A DNA stretch of 12,368 nt, taken from Clostridia bacterium. GTDB taxonomy: Bacteria; Bacillota_A; Clostridia; Oscillospirales; Butyricicoccaceae. The stretch is from contig JAFOHJ010000119.1 in NCBI GenBank assembly GCA_017421885.1, positions 1 through 12,368 of the forward strand. Reading direction: 5' to 3'. Each line of letters opens with the position of its first letter. Position 1 is the stretch's first letter. The notes under the pieces are model-generated. The model searched no databases and had not been told where the DNA came from. It was given only the letters and a program-made list of their open reading frames with translations. Of the stretch, positions 1 to 8,277 are shown piece after piece. The translations under genes and the position numbers were made by a program.

Positions 1-2739
1 AGGCTGCTGGGAGCCATGATAAAAGCAGGTTGCGACATCACTGTGGCCCTGAGCCTTGGAGATGATGTGCAGCTTTTCAGCGAGCAGATAAAGACAAAGG
101 GAAGGCTTGAGCGCCTCGCTGTGGACTACGGAACAATGTGTGCAGCAGAAAAGCCCGAACAGATAGTGGAAAAAGCCGAAGAATGCCTGATGCATCTTGC
201 GGACGGCATGTTTAGCTTTGACAAAGCCGTATATGAAAAAGATAGTCAAGCAATAAAGCTTTACAGATGTAAAGACCCTGCTGCCGAGTGTGAACTGGTT
301 GCAGGCGAGTGCAGAAGGCTTGTTGCTGAGGAAAAAGTACGTCTCAGAGACATTGCGATAGTCACATCCGATCCTGATAAATATGAGCATTATCTTGAGC
401 AGAGCTTTGCCCGATACTCGTTGCCTCTATACATAAGCCGCAAAGATCCTTTCCTGGAAAAGCCTGCGGCAATGGCCGCACTTGGCGCATTCAGAGCGAT
501 CGAAGACAGATTCTCTTTTACATCGGTCCTGAGATATATGAAGACTGACCTCGTTGGTCTTGAGCGATCTGAGCAGGAAGTTCTCGAAAACTATGCCTAC
601 ACCTGGCAGATCAGGGGAAACAGCTGGTTTTCTGATTGGGTAATGCCGGCGGACGGATATGACGAAAAAGAAGATCCCGAGCAGCTAGAAAAGTTAAATT
701 GCATCAGAGAAAAACTTATGGCGCCGCTGGATATTCTCAGGAAAGAACTTCCTCCCTCGGGAAAGGGAAAGGTATATTCCGATGCGGCAAAAGCGCATCT
801 TGAAAGGATAGCTCTTGCATCTCAGGTCGAGAACAGAGCAGCTGTTCTTGCGTCGCAGGGCAGAAGGCAGGAGGCAGCCGAATATATTCAGATATATGAT
901 ATCTTCATCGAGGCGCTTGGACAGTTTGAGGCTGTCATGGGAGAAGATATTATCACACGACAGGATTTTCTTCATCTACTTGAAATGATGTTGAGCCAGT
1001 ATACCATTGGTACAATTCCGGTATCGCTCGATAGTATTGAGTTCGGAGATTTTCAGAGGGTTGCCTTTGACAGCATAGATCATCTTTTTGTGATAGGGGC
1101 TAGAGAGGGAGCTTTGCCTCCGGCAGTAACCGGAAAGAGCCTTCTGCGTGAGCGTGACCGTATTCTGCTTGAAACCTGTGGCATAGAGCTGACTCAGAGT
1201 GATGAAGAACGCACATTTGAGTACATGAGTGATGTTTACCAGGCATTGGACAGTGCTGTAAAGTCTGTATACTTTACATATCCGGAAAGGCTTTCCGATG
1301 GTTCTGAAGCTGCGAAAAGCTATTTGCTGGGACAGATAGAGAGGGCTTTTCCCGGAAGCAGGGCTAAGATAGGCGCTGATCTGATTGAGAACAACTCTCT
1401 TCTTTCCGGTGCTGCATCTTTTGAATTGCTTTGTCTTGGAAAAGAAAATGATGCTGCATCGGCTGCTGCCGAGTTCTATCGCGGCACAGGACAGGAAGAT
1501 TATCTCAAACGCCTCAGAGATTATTCCTCCGGAAACCGTGGGCCGATCGTGAGCCGCGAAAATATAAAAGGCCTTTTTGGTGACTCGGTGTATATGTCGG
1601 CAACAAGAGCTGAGGTCATGGGCAGCTGCCGTTTTGCCTATTTTATGCAGTATGGTATTAAGGCTAAAGAGCGCAAGGAGGCAATATTTGGTGCCACCAA
1701 TGTAGGAACGCTGGTACATTATGTGGTTGAAAAGGCGGTCAAGGATCTGTCTTTCAACAGCAGCCTTGATACTGCTGAAGTTGTTTCCGGCTATGTGGAA
1801 GAGTTTCTTCAGAAGCGTTTGGGAGGCAACGAGGATAAGAGTGCCCGTTTCATGGCTAATTACCGCTTTATAAGCGAGAATATTCTCGATATCGTCAATG
1901 ATATTATGGACGAGATACGCTCGTCGGACTTTAAGCCGATTGCTTTTGAGATGGATTTTGGCAGCAGAGAGGGCGGATATTCTCCCTACCGTGTTCGTAC
2001 CGGCGACACGACTCTGGAGCTTCATGGTTCTATCGACCGTGTTGACGGATATGTTAAGGATGATGTTCTTTATGTCCGTGTGTCTGACTATAAAACCGGA
2101 AAAAAGGCATTTGCACTTTCAGATATTCTTAATGGACTCAATATGCAGATGTTCATATATATGCTCATGCTGAGAGGCATGCGTCAGGAGGAGCTCAGTA
2201 AGCTGGCAGAGCAGAGCCTGGGAACGGGAGCTTCGCAGTATAAACCCTGTGCAGCCCTCTATATTCCTGTAAAAAGTCCCTTTGTCAGCGCCGATGCAGC
2301 TTCAACAGATGCCGAAATTATTGATGCCCGCCGTAAGGAGGTAAAGAGGATCGGCCTTGTCACCGATGAACGTGAGATAATAGATGCACTTGAACATCCA
2401 TCGGGCGATGGAGAATACCGCTTCCTGCCTGTAAAGTTCACCAAGAAGGGCTTCAGTGCCTCTTCGAAGGTGGCAAGCGACAGAAATATCGGGTTGCTGC
2501 TCGATAAAACCGACGATAATCTCAGAAAGATATCTCTGAATATATCTAAAGGTGATATCGAAGCCCAGCCCTATGCTATGGGCGGCGGAAGGACTTATTG
2601 TGACTGGTGCCCCTTCAGAGAGGCATGTCATTTTGACACTAATATGGAAAAAGACAGATACAGATTCTTCAGATCATTGAAAAATGATGAAGTTTTCAGA
2701 ATACTTGAGGGAGAGGAGGATCAGAAAGATGGCCGTTAA
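1..2739 (+). CDS. addB: AddB, ATP-dependent helicase/nuclease subunit B (5' end outside window)
   Basis: Second subunit of the AddAB helicase-nuclease, which resects double-strand DNA ends for RecA loading in the cytoplasm. The frame is open from base 1 (codons for RLLGA precede the first ATG at 16), so that ATG is internal and the gene begins upstream. 912 residues are visible; Firmicute AddB proteins are usually about 1100-1170, so roughly 200-250 N-terminal residues, including the Walker A region, are missing. The C-terminal RecB-like nuclease is intact: GTLVHYVVEK (His), GSIDRVD (Asp), VSDYKTGKK (Asp, Lys) and the Gln in NMQMFIYM. The iron-sulfur cysteines typical of AddB are present: one in GSCRFAYF (codon at 1627) and a C-x2-C-x5-C set in YCDWCPFREAC (codons at 2599, 2608, 2626). 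The stop overlaps the start of addA by 11 bases, which suggests translational coupling. Identification is firm. Confidence 0.95.
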   Translation, partial: RLLGAMIKAGCDITVALSLGDDVQLFSEQIKTKGRLERLAVDYGTMCAAEKPEQIVEKAEECLMHLADGMFSFDKAVYEKDSQAIKLYRCKDPAAECELVAGECRRLVAEEKVRLRDIAIVTSDPDKYEHYLEQSFARYSLPLYISRKDPFLEKPAAMAALGAFRAIEDRFSFTSVLRYMKTDLVGLERSEQEVLENYAYTWQIRGNSWFSDWVMPADGYDEKEDPEQLEKLNCIREKLMAPLDILRKELPPSGKGKVYSDAAKAHLERIALASQVENRAAVLASQGRRQEAAEYIQIYDIFIEALGQFEAVMGEDIITRQDFLHLLEMMLSQYTIGTIPVSLDSIEFGDFQRVAFDSIDHLFVIGAREGALPPAVTGKSLLRERDRILLETCGIELTQSDEERTFEYMSDVYQALDSAVKSVYFTYPERLSDGSEAAKSYLLGQIERAFPGSRAKIGADLIENNSLLSGAASFELLCLGKENDAASAAAEFYRGTGQEDYLKRLRDYSSGNRGPIVSRENIKGLFGDSVYMSATRAEVMGSCRFAYFMQYGIKAKERKEAIFGATNVGTLVHYVVEKAVKDLSFNSSLDTAEVVSGYVEEFLQKRLGGNEDKSARFMANYRFISENILDIVNDIMDEIRSSDFKPIAFEMDFGSREGGYSPYRVRTGDTTLELHGSIDRVDGYVKDDVLYVRVSDYKTGKKAFALSDILNGLNMQMFIYMLMLRGMRQEELSKLAEQSLGTGASQYKPCAALYIPVKSPFVSADAASTDAEIIDARRKEVKRIGLVTDEREIIDALEHPSGDGEYRFLPVKFTKKGFSASSKVASDRNIGLLLDKTDDNLRKISLNISKGDIEAQPYAMGGGRTYCDWCPFREACHFDTNMEKDRYRFFRSLKNDEVFRILEGEEDQKDGR
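2713..2731 (+). promoter_or_regulatory. Ribosome binding site that fixes the addA start
   Basis: GAGGAGGA at 2713-2720 lies eight bases before ATG at 2729. The addA frame is open further upstream, with an ATG at 2684, but that start would add 15 residues (MMKFSEYLRERRIRK) deep inside addB and has no comparable Shine-Dalgarno. The 2729 start gives MAVNFTESQEKAI, where the Q-motif and Walker A sit at the usual distance from the N-terminus for AddA. Confidence 0.85.
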
Positions 2740-5700
2740 TTTCACCGAGAGCCAGGAAAAAGCAATAAGCAGCAGGCGCTGTTCACTTATCGTCTCGGCG
2801 GCGGCAGGTTCCGGCAAGACGGCTGTTCTTGTCGAGCGAGTCATAAGAATGATTTGTGACCGCGATGATCCCTGTGACATCGACGAGCTGCTTGTGGTCA
2901 CGTTTACCAATGCGGCGGCAACCGAGATGAAAGAAAAAATAAGTGCTGCTCTCCTCAGACGTATTTCTGAAAATCCATCGGATATGCGCCTGAGGCGCCA
3001 GCTTTCGCTGCTGTCGGGTGCAAGAATACAGACGGTACACTCGTTCTGCCTTGATCTTATTCGAGAGCACTTTGCTCTTGTTGACGTTCCTGCCGATTTT
3101 GGAATTGCCGATGAAGCAGCTGCATCGGAGCTCAGAGAGCAGGCAATGGAAGAGGTTCTGGAAGAGCTTTATGCCTCCGGAGATAATGATTTTGAGGCAT
3201 TATGTGCAGCTCTTTCGGAAGAAAAGGGTGATAATGCTCTTGTAAATGTCATGATTGAGGTATATGACAAGCTGATAAGCCATCCCGATTCCATCAGAAA
3301 GCTTGCTGAGTTCACATCGGAGGAAGGTCAGCAGAAGTGGAAACCCTATCTGCTCGAAGAGGCGGGTAAAATGATAACTTCTGCGGCCGAAAGCCTTGCT
3401 CGAAGCTATGAGGTTATGAGAAGCGATCCTGTGGTGTTTGAAAAATATTCAACGGCTTTTGAAGACTGCCTTTCTTTTGCTGAAAATGCAAAAAAGGCGA
3501 TCAATGAAGGCTGGAATGAGGCATATAATATTTTCAGCAGCTTTAAGAATCCCAGCCTTGCCAGTGTAAGAGAAAAGGGACATGATGAAATTAAAGAGGC
3601 CATGAAAACAGCCAAGAACAGCTTTGCCGAAGCGGTGGGCAACATCACTGACAGAGTTCTTGCAATGAGCGAGGAAGAAGCTGAGGTAGGTAAGGAAGCC
3701 AACCTTGCGGCACTTAGAGGACTTAGGATGGCAGTAGAAGCATTTTTCGAGCGTTTTTCTGCTCTTAAGCTCTCACGCCGCCTGCTTGACTATTCTGACC
3801 TCGAGCATTATGCATTGAAGCTCCTTAGAAATGAAGCCGGAGAGCCTTCTGAGATAGCGATGCAGATATCCGAGAGCTTGAGAGAGATCCTTGTGGATGA
3901 ATATCAGGATACCAATGACATTCAGGACACCATATTCAAGATGGTTTCCTGCAGAGCGGGTGGTGCCTTTTATGTAGGTGATGTGAAACAGAGCATCTAT
4001 AGGTTCAGAATGGCAAAGCCCGAGATATTTATGGAAAAATATCTTACCTATGAAGATCATTGTGACGATGCCGAAGGCCGAAAGCTCAGGCTTTCGCTGA
4101 ACCGCAATTTCAGGTCGCGCAGAGAAGTGTTGGAAACCTGTAATCATGTGTTCAGGTCGATCATGAGCCGCAGTTTCGGTGATATCGACTATACTGAGGA
4201 CGAAGCGCTCCATCCCGCCGCCCCTTATACCGGAGAGGTTAAAAGCCATTTTGAGATCATAGACATGCAGGGGGCGGCCTATGACGATGATTCGCCCGAG
4301 AAGGCTGAAGCCGAGGCTATATATGTAGCTAACACCATTGCATCCATGCTGAAAACAGAGCAGGTTACCGATCCCTTCAGCGGCGAAACTAGGCCTGCCG
4401 AATATGGTGATTTTGCCATTCTTCTAAGTTCGTTTGCAAACAAATCGGGTTATTTCATCCGTGAGCTGGAGAGGCTTGGTATACCGGTCAAAGGCGGTCA
4501 GAAGGACTATTGGTCCGGTATGGAGATACTGGTAATGATGTCTTTTCTGAGGGTGCTCGACAATCGCAGGCAGGATATTCCTCTTGTGGGTCTTATGAGG
4601 TCACCGTTCTTCTTCTTTACGGCCGACGAGCTGGCAGAGATAAGGCTTGCGGCAAAGGGCGTACCGATATATGATGCGCTGCTGGAGTATGCCGTAAATA
4701 ATGAAAAGGCAGCTGATTTCGTCCGCACTATCGATCGATATGTGTCATTTGTGCCCGATATGTCGGCATCTCAGATGATACGTATGATCTATTCCGAGAA
4801 AAGCGCCATGGCTGTGTTCGGGGCAATGGATAACGGAGAAGAAAGAAAGGCCAAACTGCGTGCTTTCTATGATCTTGCGCTGAGTTTTGAATCGGGAGGC
4901 CATAAAAGCATATTTGATTTTATTCGCCATGCCGAAACTCTTATGGAGAATAATAAATCGATCAGTATCGACGAGGGTGATGGCGTAAAAATAATGAGTG
5001 TCCATAAGTCCAAGGGTTTGGAGTTTCCATTTGTATTTCTTCCCGATCTCGCCAAAGCTTTTAACTTTGACGACACACGCAAGCAGGCGGTAATTCATGA
5101 CAAGATGGGTATCGGCCTCCGCATACGCGACAGAAAGCTAAGGTGTGAATACCGTATGCCGATGCATATGGCTGTATCTTCTCAGATCAGGCGTGAACTT
5201 GCCTCTGAAGAGGTCAGAAAGCTCTATGTAGCCATGACCCGAGCCAAAGAGAAGCTTATCATGTCCTGCAGCCTGCGTGATGCCGGCAAGGCCATGGATG
5301 AGATCGCACGCGAGGTCGAACTTAACGGAATTACTCCGGGATGGCTTTATAATAAGAGTAACTCCGCAGCATGGATACTTGCTGCCAACAGCGCTGAAAG
5401 GTGCCCTTGTATGACGATTTCGGTAACTCCCTACACCTCAGTCGAGCGAAAACAACATTTCGGAACCGAGCGTGCGGCGGATGAGATAATGAAGTCACCA
5501 AGCGAAGCACTGATGCAGAAAATGAGGCTGGGCAGGGAAGAGTATCCCTATGCGGCGGTATCGGCTTTGCCGTCAAAGCTGACTCCCGCAGGCACAAAGA
5601 AGCTTCGTGACGAAGATTCCAGTGTGATAGGAGAAACAGAGAACGAGTTTTATGTGTCGGGTGAAAAGTCGCCTCTTACTGCCGCCCAGAGAGGCAGCGC

Positions 5701-6187
5701 AGTCCATCTTTTCCTCCAGAAAGCCGATCTGGCAGCCTGCGGCAGCAGTTCCGAGATAACAGCTCAAATCAGAGAAATGGTCGATAAGGGCATACTGTCA
5801 CAGGATGAAGCCGATGCGATAAGGCCGGCTATGATACTGGGATTTACAGACAGTAAATGGGGCCGAATGATAAAAGAAGGCCTTGCTTATCTCAGAGAGT
5901 ACGAGTTTTCGGCAATGTTCACCCCTCTTGAAGCGGGCGTAGGTGAAATGAAAGACGAAAAGATACTGATGAACGGTGTTATCGACCTGATGCTGATGGA
6001 GGATGACGCTCTTACCATAGTCGATTTCAAAACCGACAGCATTCTGACGGGAGACGAAAGGGAAGCGGCACAGAAGCATAGGACTCAGCTTGAGATATAC
6101 GCCAAAGCAGCCGAAAAGATATTCTGCCTGCCCGTTAAGGAGAAAGTAGTGTTTTTCCTGAAAACAGGGGAAGGATATGCCTTATAA
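2729..6187 (+). CDS. addA: AddA, ATP-dependent helicase/nuclease subunit A
   Basis: UvrD/Rep-type superfamily 1A helicase fused to a RecB-family nuclease; it pairs with AddB to unwind and resect DNA ends before RecA-dependent repair. The product is 1152 residues, slightly shorter than B. subtilis AddA (about 1230). Helicase motifs in order: Q-motif F5-Q9, Walker A AAGSGKT (25-31), motif Ia VVTFTNAAATEM, motif II VDEYQDT (about 389-395), motif III VGDVKQSIYRF (about 416), motif IV LNRNFRSRRE (about 457), motif V MSVHKSKGLEF (from 756), motif VI LYVAMTRAKEKL (from 832). The C-terminal nuclease has GSAVHLFL (His), GVIDLML (Asp, about 1083), VDFKTDS (Asp and Lys, about 1098) and HRTQLEIYAKA (Gln). 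All catalytic residues I can check are present, so both AddA and AddB nucleases look active. It overlaps addB by 11 bases and ends 16 bases before a hairpin terminator. Nothing suggests its own promoter. Confidence 0.97.
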   Translation: MAVNFTESQEKAISSRRCSLIVSAAAGSGKTAVLVERVIRMICDRDDPCDIDELLVVTFTNAAATEMKEKISAALLRRISENPSDMRLRRQLSLLSGARIQTVHSFCLDLIREHFALVDVPADFGIADEAAASELREQAMEEVLEELYASGDNDFEALCAALSEEKGDNALVNVMIEVYDKLISHPDSIRKLAEFTSEEGQQKWKPYLLEEAGKMITSAAESLARSYEVMRSDPVVFEKYSTAFEDCLSFAENAKKAINEGWNEAYNIFSSFKNPSLASVREKGHDEIKEAMKTAKNSFAEAVGNITDRVLAMSEEEAEVGKEANLAALRGLRMAVEAFFERFSALKLSRRLLDYSDLEHYALKLLRNEAGEPSEIAMQISESLREILVDEYQDTNDIQDTIFKMVSCRAGGAFYVGDVKQSIYRFRMAKPEIFMEKYLTYEDHCDDAEGRKLRLSLNRNFRSRREVLETCNHVFRSIMSRSFGDIDYTEDEALHPAAPYTGEVKSHFEIIDMQGAAYDDDSPEKAEAEAIYVANTIASMLKTEQVTDPFSGETRPAEYGDFAILLSSFANKSGYFIRELERLGIPVKGGQKDYWSGMEILVMMSFLRVLDNRRQDIPLVGLMRSPFFFFTADELAEIRLAAKGVPIYDALLEYAVNNEKAADFVRTIDRYVSFVPDMSASQMIRMIYSEKSAMAVFGAMDNGEERKAKLRAFYDLALSFESGGHKSIFDFIRHAETLMENNKSISIDEGDGVKIMSVHKSKGLEFPFVFLPDLAKAFNFDDTRKQAVIHDKMGIGLRIRDRKLRCEYRMPMHMAVSSQIRRELASEEVRKLYVAMTRAKEKLIMSCSLRDAGKAMDEIAREVELNGITPGWLYNKSNSAAWILAANSAERCPCMTISVTPYTSVERKQHFGTERAADEIMKSPSEALMQKMRLGREEYPYAAVSALPSKLTPAGTKKLRDEDSSVIGETENEFYVSGEKSPLTAAQRGSAVHLFLQKADLAACGSSSEITAQIREMVDKGILSQDEADAIRPAMILGFTDSKWGRMIKEGLAYLREYEFSAMFTPLEAGVGEMKDEKILMNGVIDLMLMEDDALTIVDFKTDSILTGDEREAAQKHRTQLEIYAKAAEKIFCLPVKEKVVFFLKTGEGYAL

Positions 6188-6203
6188 CTCCAGATAAAAG
6201 AAG

Positions 6204-6231
6204 AACTCCCATCCGAAACCGGATGGGAGTT
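6204..6231. terminator. Probable bidirectional intrinsic terminator between convergent genes
   Basis: A perfect 12-bp stem: AACTCCCATCCG (6204-6215) pairs with CGGATGGGAGTT (6220-6231) around a four-base AAAC loop. On the plus strand it begins 16 bases after the addA stop and is followed by a moderately T-rich TTGTTGTT segment. On the minus strand it lies 25 bases after the stop of the foldase gene and is followed by TTCTTTTATC. It therefore fits as a shared terminator for both genes. Neither T-tract is perfect, so efficiency in each direction is inferred. Confidence 0.85.
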
Positions 6232-6256
6232 TGTTGTTCGTAAATTGTAAAGGGAA

Positions 6257-7792
6257 TTAGTAAGCAAGTCCGAGGCCATACTCATGCTCTGTGAGAGTGT
6301 ATGCGCCTGTGAACTCGTTGTAGTATTCCTCATAGCCTGCATACTGCAGTGCTTCGCGGGACTGGACCTTCCAGGAGGGTTCGCCTTCACCCACATAGAA
6401 GATCAGGTGATAGCCGTACTCTGTTTTGACGATCTCTGTATCGCCGTATTCTCTGGAGGGATCAAAGCACCATGCATCGAACTCTTCGACCATTGTGCCC
6501 TGAGCAAAATCGTCATACATACCGCCAGTTGTGACCGAGCCGCCGTCGGAGCTGCGCTCGATAGCGAGGCTTGCAAAGCTTTCTTCGGTCTTTTCGCCGG
6601 CCTGCCACTCAGCATAGATCTCTTCGATCTCTGTCTTGGCAGCAGCGATAGCTTCCTCGGCCTCAGCCTTTTCTTCTTCGGTAGCATCCTCAGCAGCTTC
6701 TGCAGCCGAGATCAGAATATGACGAACTGTAGCTGTGTCCTTTTCGGGGAGGTATCTGTCGATGAAGTAGAGAACTGTAATGGTATAGCCGTTGTCGATG
6801 GTTGTTGTGTCGCCGGACTTGCGGCCATCCTCGGCACACCATGCTGTTGTGTCGGATGTCTCGGCACCGGAAAGATCGCCGTTTGTGATCAGTGTAGCAT
6901 CGGGATCGTCGAATCTCTCCTTGTTGTCTTCATCGGCATATTCCTTAGCCAGCTTGTTGAAGCTTGCTTCGTTAGTGATCCTGGAGATGAACTCGTCGGC
7001 CTTTGCCTGAGCAGCGGCGCGATTTTCCTCTGTCATGAACTTTGCAACTTCTTCGCTTGTAGGAGCGCCTTCTTCAAGCTCTTCGCCTTCGGCAGGTTCT
7101 TCATACTTTACTGTTTCATAGGGGATAGAGAAGTAGCGGTAGTCGACCTTGTCGAAGATGAGCTTGTTTTCTTCATAGTAGTCGCTGATTTCGCTGTCGG
7201 AGACTTCAACGCCTGCAAGATAGTCGTTGTAGTAGTTAGTAGCTGTGGCCTTGATAGCTGCTACCTTTTCAAGAGCCTCATAAGATACTGCCTTGCCGAA
7301 AACATTGTCGATATACTTATCGAGATCCATGTCGTAGGAATCGGCTGTTGTGCGATGGAGAGCCATCTCGCCGCGATATGTGACATCATTCTCATCAGCG
7401 ATGGGATAGCCGTTCTTTACAGCTTCCTGATAGAGCGAGTAGACTGCCTGAACGTTCTGCTTTGCAGATGCGTGCAGATAGTCGCCCCATGTGCCGTCGC
7501 CGTAAGGCTGAACTTCCAGAGGCTGGCCGAGATCAACACCGTAGTACATAACGAGTGTCGAGCCGTACTGGTTGATCAGATCCATCTCAGCCTGATTATA
7601 GAAGATCCTGTACTCAGTGGCACTGACCTTCATATCGCCGACTTCGAGGGCTGTAAGCTTGTCCATCAGTATGCCGGTCTTGGAGAGAAGGCCAAATGCG
7701 CCAACGCCGACAAAGGCGGCGACAAGGATACCGATAATGACGTTTCTTACAAGGTTGCCCGACTTCTTGGGGGCATTGTTTGTGTTTTCCAT
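6257..7792 (-). CDS. Membrane-anchored parvulin-type peptidyl-prolyl isomerase (PrsA/SurA-like foldase)
   Basis: 511-residue protein predicted to help exported proteins fold at the outer face of the membrane. N-terminus: a short polar, Lys-containing segment (1-17), then one hydrophobic helix at about residues 18-36 (VIIGILVAAFVGVGAFGLL). There is no lipobox cysteine, so it looks like an uncleaved anchor or a non-lipoprotein signal rather than a classical PrsA lipoprotein. Residues about 40-345 form a SurA-N-like chaperone region. A rotamase (PPIC) domain at about 355-470 shows RHILIS, SFASLAIERSSDGGS, GGMYDDFAQGTMVEEF and VKTEYGYHLIFY, the usual parvulin landmarks including both conserved histidines. 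Between RHILIS and SFASLA lies an Ala/Glu-rich helical stretch longer than in B. subtilis PrsA. The start is supported by AAGAGG (7801-7806), eight bases upstream, and a promoter on this strand. It is monocistronic and convergent with addA. The family is clear; exact orthology to prsA is not. Confidence 0.9.
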   Translation of the reverse strand: MENTNNAPKKSGNLVRNVIIGILVAAFVGVGAFGLLSKTGILMDKLTALEVGDMKVSATEYRIFYNQAEMDLINQYGSTLVMYYGVDLGQPLEVQPYGDGTWGDYLHASAKQNVQAVYSLYQEAVKNGYPIADENDVTYRGEMALHRTTADSYDMDLDKYIDNVFGKAVSYEALEKVAAIKATATNYYNDYLAGVEVSDSEISDYYEENKLIFDKVDYRYFSIPYETVKYEEPAEGEELEEGAPTSEEVAKFMTEENRAAAQAKADEFISRITNEASFNKLAKEYADEDNKERFDDPDATLITNGDLSGAETSDTTAWCAEDGRKSGDTTTIDNGYTITVLYFIDRYLPEKDTATVRHILISAAEAAEDATEEEKAEAEEAIAAAKTEIEEIYAEWQAGEKTEESFASLAIERSSDGGSVTTGGMYDDFAQGTMVEEFDAWCFDPSREYGDTEIVKTEYGYHLIFYVGEGEPSWKVQSREALQYAGYEEYYNEFTGAYTLTEHEYGLGLAY

Positions 7793-7843
7793 TGTTAAAA
7801 CCTCTTATCAAAAAATTACCGTCAATTATTTTAAAACAAACTC

Positions 7844-7872
7844 TTGACAGTTGTGTTACGAACATGTAAATT
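7844..7872 (+). promoter_or_regulatory. Possible upstream rpmE promoter overlapping the divergent promoter
   Basis: A perfect -35 TTGACA (7844-7849), 17 bases, then TAAATT (7867-7872), which matches the -10 consensus at four of six positions. Transcription would run toward rpmE from about 7880. Its -10 overlaps the -10 of the minus-strand foldase promoter (7870-7875), so the two could not both be occupied by polymerase. It may be a chance match in AT-rich DNA, because a better rpmE promoter lies 99 bases downstream. Confidence 0.35.
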
Positions 7873-7898
7873 ATCAAGTATACGCTCAAAAAAGTCAA
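7870..7898 (-). promoter_or_regulatory. Sigma-A-type promoter of the foldase gene
   Basis: Read on the minus strand: -35 TTGACT (7898-7893), a 17-base spacer, and -10 GATAAT (7875-7870), each matching consensus at five of six positions. Transcription should begin near 7863, giving a leader of about 70 bases before the ATG at 7792. The spacing and downstream ribosome binding site agree with it being the gene's main promoter. Predicted by eye only. Confidence 0.65.
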
Positions 7899-7942
7899 TC
7901 CCTTTTTGCGTATATTTTTTGCAGATTTTTATTTAAAAAAGC

Positions 7943-7971
7943 TTGCAATTCAGAAACAAAGGTGTTACAAT
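7943..7971 (+). promoter_or_regulatory. Extended -10 promoter of rpmE
   Basis: The -35 TTGCAA (7943-7948) is followed after exactly 17 bases by TACAAT (7966-7971), preceded by an extended -10 TGT (7963-7965). The expected start near 7978 leaves a leader of about 35 bases before the rpmE ATG. No Zur operator-like palindrome is visible, which agrees with this L31 being the zinc-binding housekeeping form. Confidence 0.7.
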
Positions 7972-8012
7972 ACCACTTGTATGTTAATTCGGTTATGTGA
8001 GGTGAGATAGAG

Positions 8013-8213
8013 ATGAAAGAGGGAATCCATCCCAAGTATGAGAAGACAACAGTCACATGTGCTTGCGGCAATACATTCGTAACAGGCTCCACAAAGGGCA
8101 ACCTGCGTGTTGAAATCTGCTCGAACTGCCATCCTTTCTTTACAGGCAAGCAGAAGCTCGTTGACACAGGCGGACGTGTTGACCGTTTCAAGAAGAGATT
8201 CAATATCGAATAA
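8013..8213 (+). CDS. rpmE: Large ribosomal subunit protein bL31, zinc-binding type
   Basis: 66-residue ribosomal protein of the 50S subunit, located at the central protuberance and forming an inter-subunit bridge. The start [11 protein letters not shown] and the segment [13 protein letters not shown] are characteristic of the family. The CxC pair (C16, C18) and the CxxC pair (C36, C39) make it the zinc-binding (C+) form rather than the zinc-independent paralogue induced during zinc starvation. A strong Shine-Dalgarno (GAGGTGAG, 7999-8006) sits just before the ATG. The gene is monocistronic: it has its own promoter and is followed by a strong terminator. Length is normal for the family (about 66-70 residues). 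Confidence 0.97.
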   Translation: MKEGIHPKYEKTTVTCACGNTFVTGSTKGNLRVEICSNCHPFFTGKQKLVDTGGRVDRFKKRFNIE

Positions 8214-8240
8214 TCTCTGGCTGGATATATTGTCATTCAG

Positions 8241-8277
8241 GCAGGTCATTTGCAGAAATGCAAGTGACCTGCTTTTT
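8241..8277 (+). terminator. Intrinsic terminator of rpmE
   Basis: A 14-bp stem with one G-T wobble: GCAGGTCATTTGCA (8241-8254) pairs with TGCAAGTGACCTGC (8259-8272) around a GAAA tetraloop, followed directly by TTTTT (8273-8277). It starts 27 bases after the rpmE stop and should separate rpmE from hflX. Confidence 0.92.

Noticed and set aside
976..2025. 349-codon minus-strand open frame opposite addB
   Set aside because: Lies wholly within well-conserved addB nuclease sequence; the translation has no recognisable domain.
2684..2728. Upstream start for addA
   Set aside because: Adds 15 residues not typical of AddA and lacks a Shine-Dalgarno as good as that before 2729.
6284..7798. 504-codon plus-strand open frame opposite the foldase gene
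   Set aside because: It is the exact in-register complement of a clear foldase gene; the product is Cys/Val/Ile-rich with no family signature, has no ribosome binding site, and is explained by absence of TTA, CTA and TCA in the sense gene.
7848..7862. Possible Zur box half (TTACGA) near the rpmE promoters
   Set aside because: Only the right half resembles the B. subtilis Zur consensus; the left half does not pair, and this L31 is the zinc-containing form, which is not usually Zur-repressed.
7859..7872. LexA-like half site (CGAAC) upstream of rpmE
   Set aside because: The Firmicute SOS box needs CGAAC-N4-GTTCG; here the second half reads AAATT, so the site is not a match.
7853..7968. Direct repeat GTGTTAC in the divergent intergenic region
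   Set aside because: Only seven bases, two copies about 100 bases apart, one of them overlapping the extended -10 of rpmE; chance similarity is sufficient.
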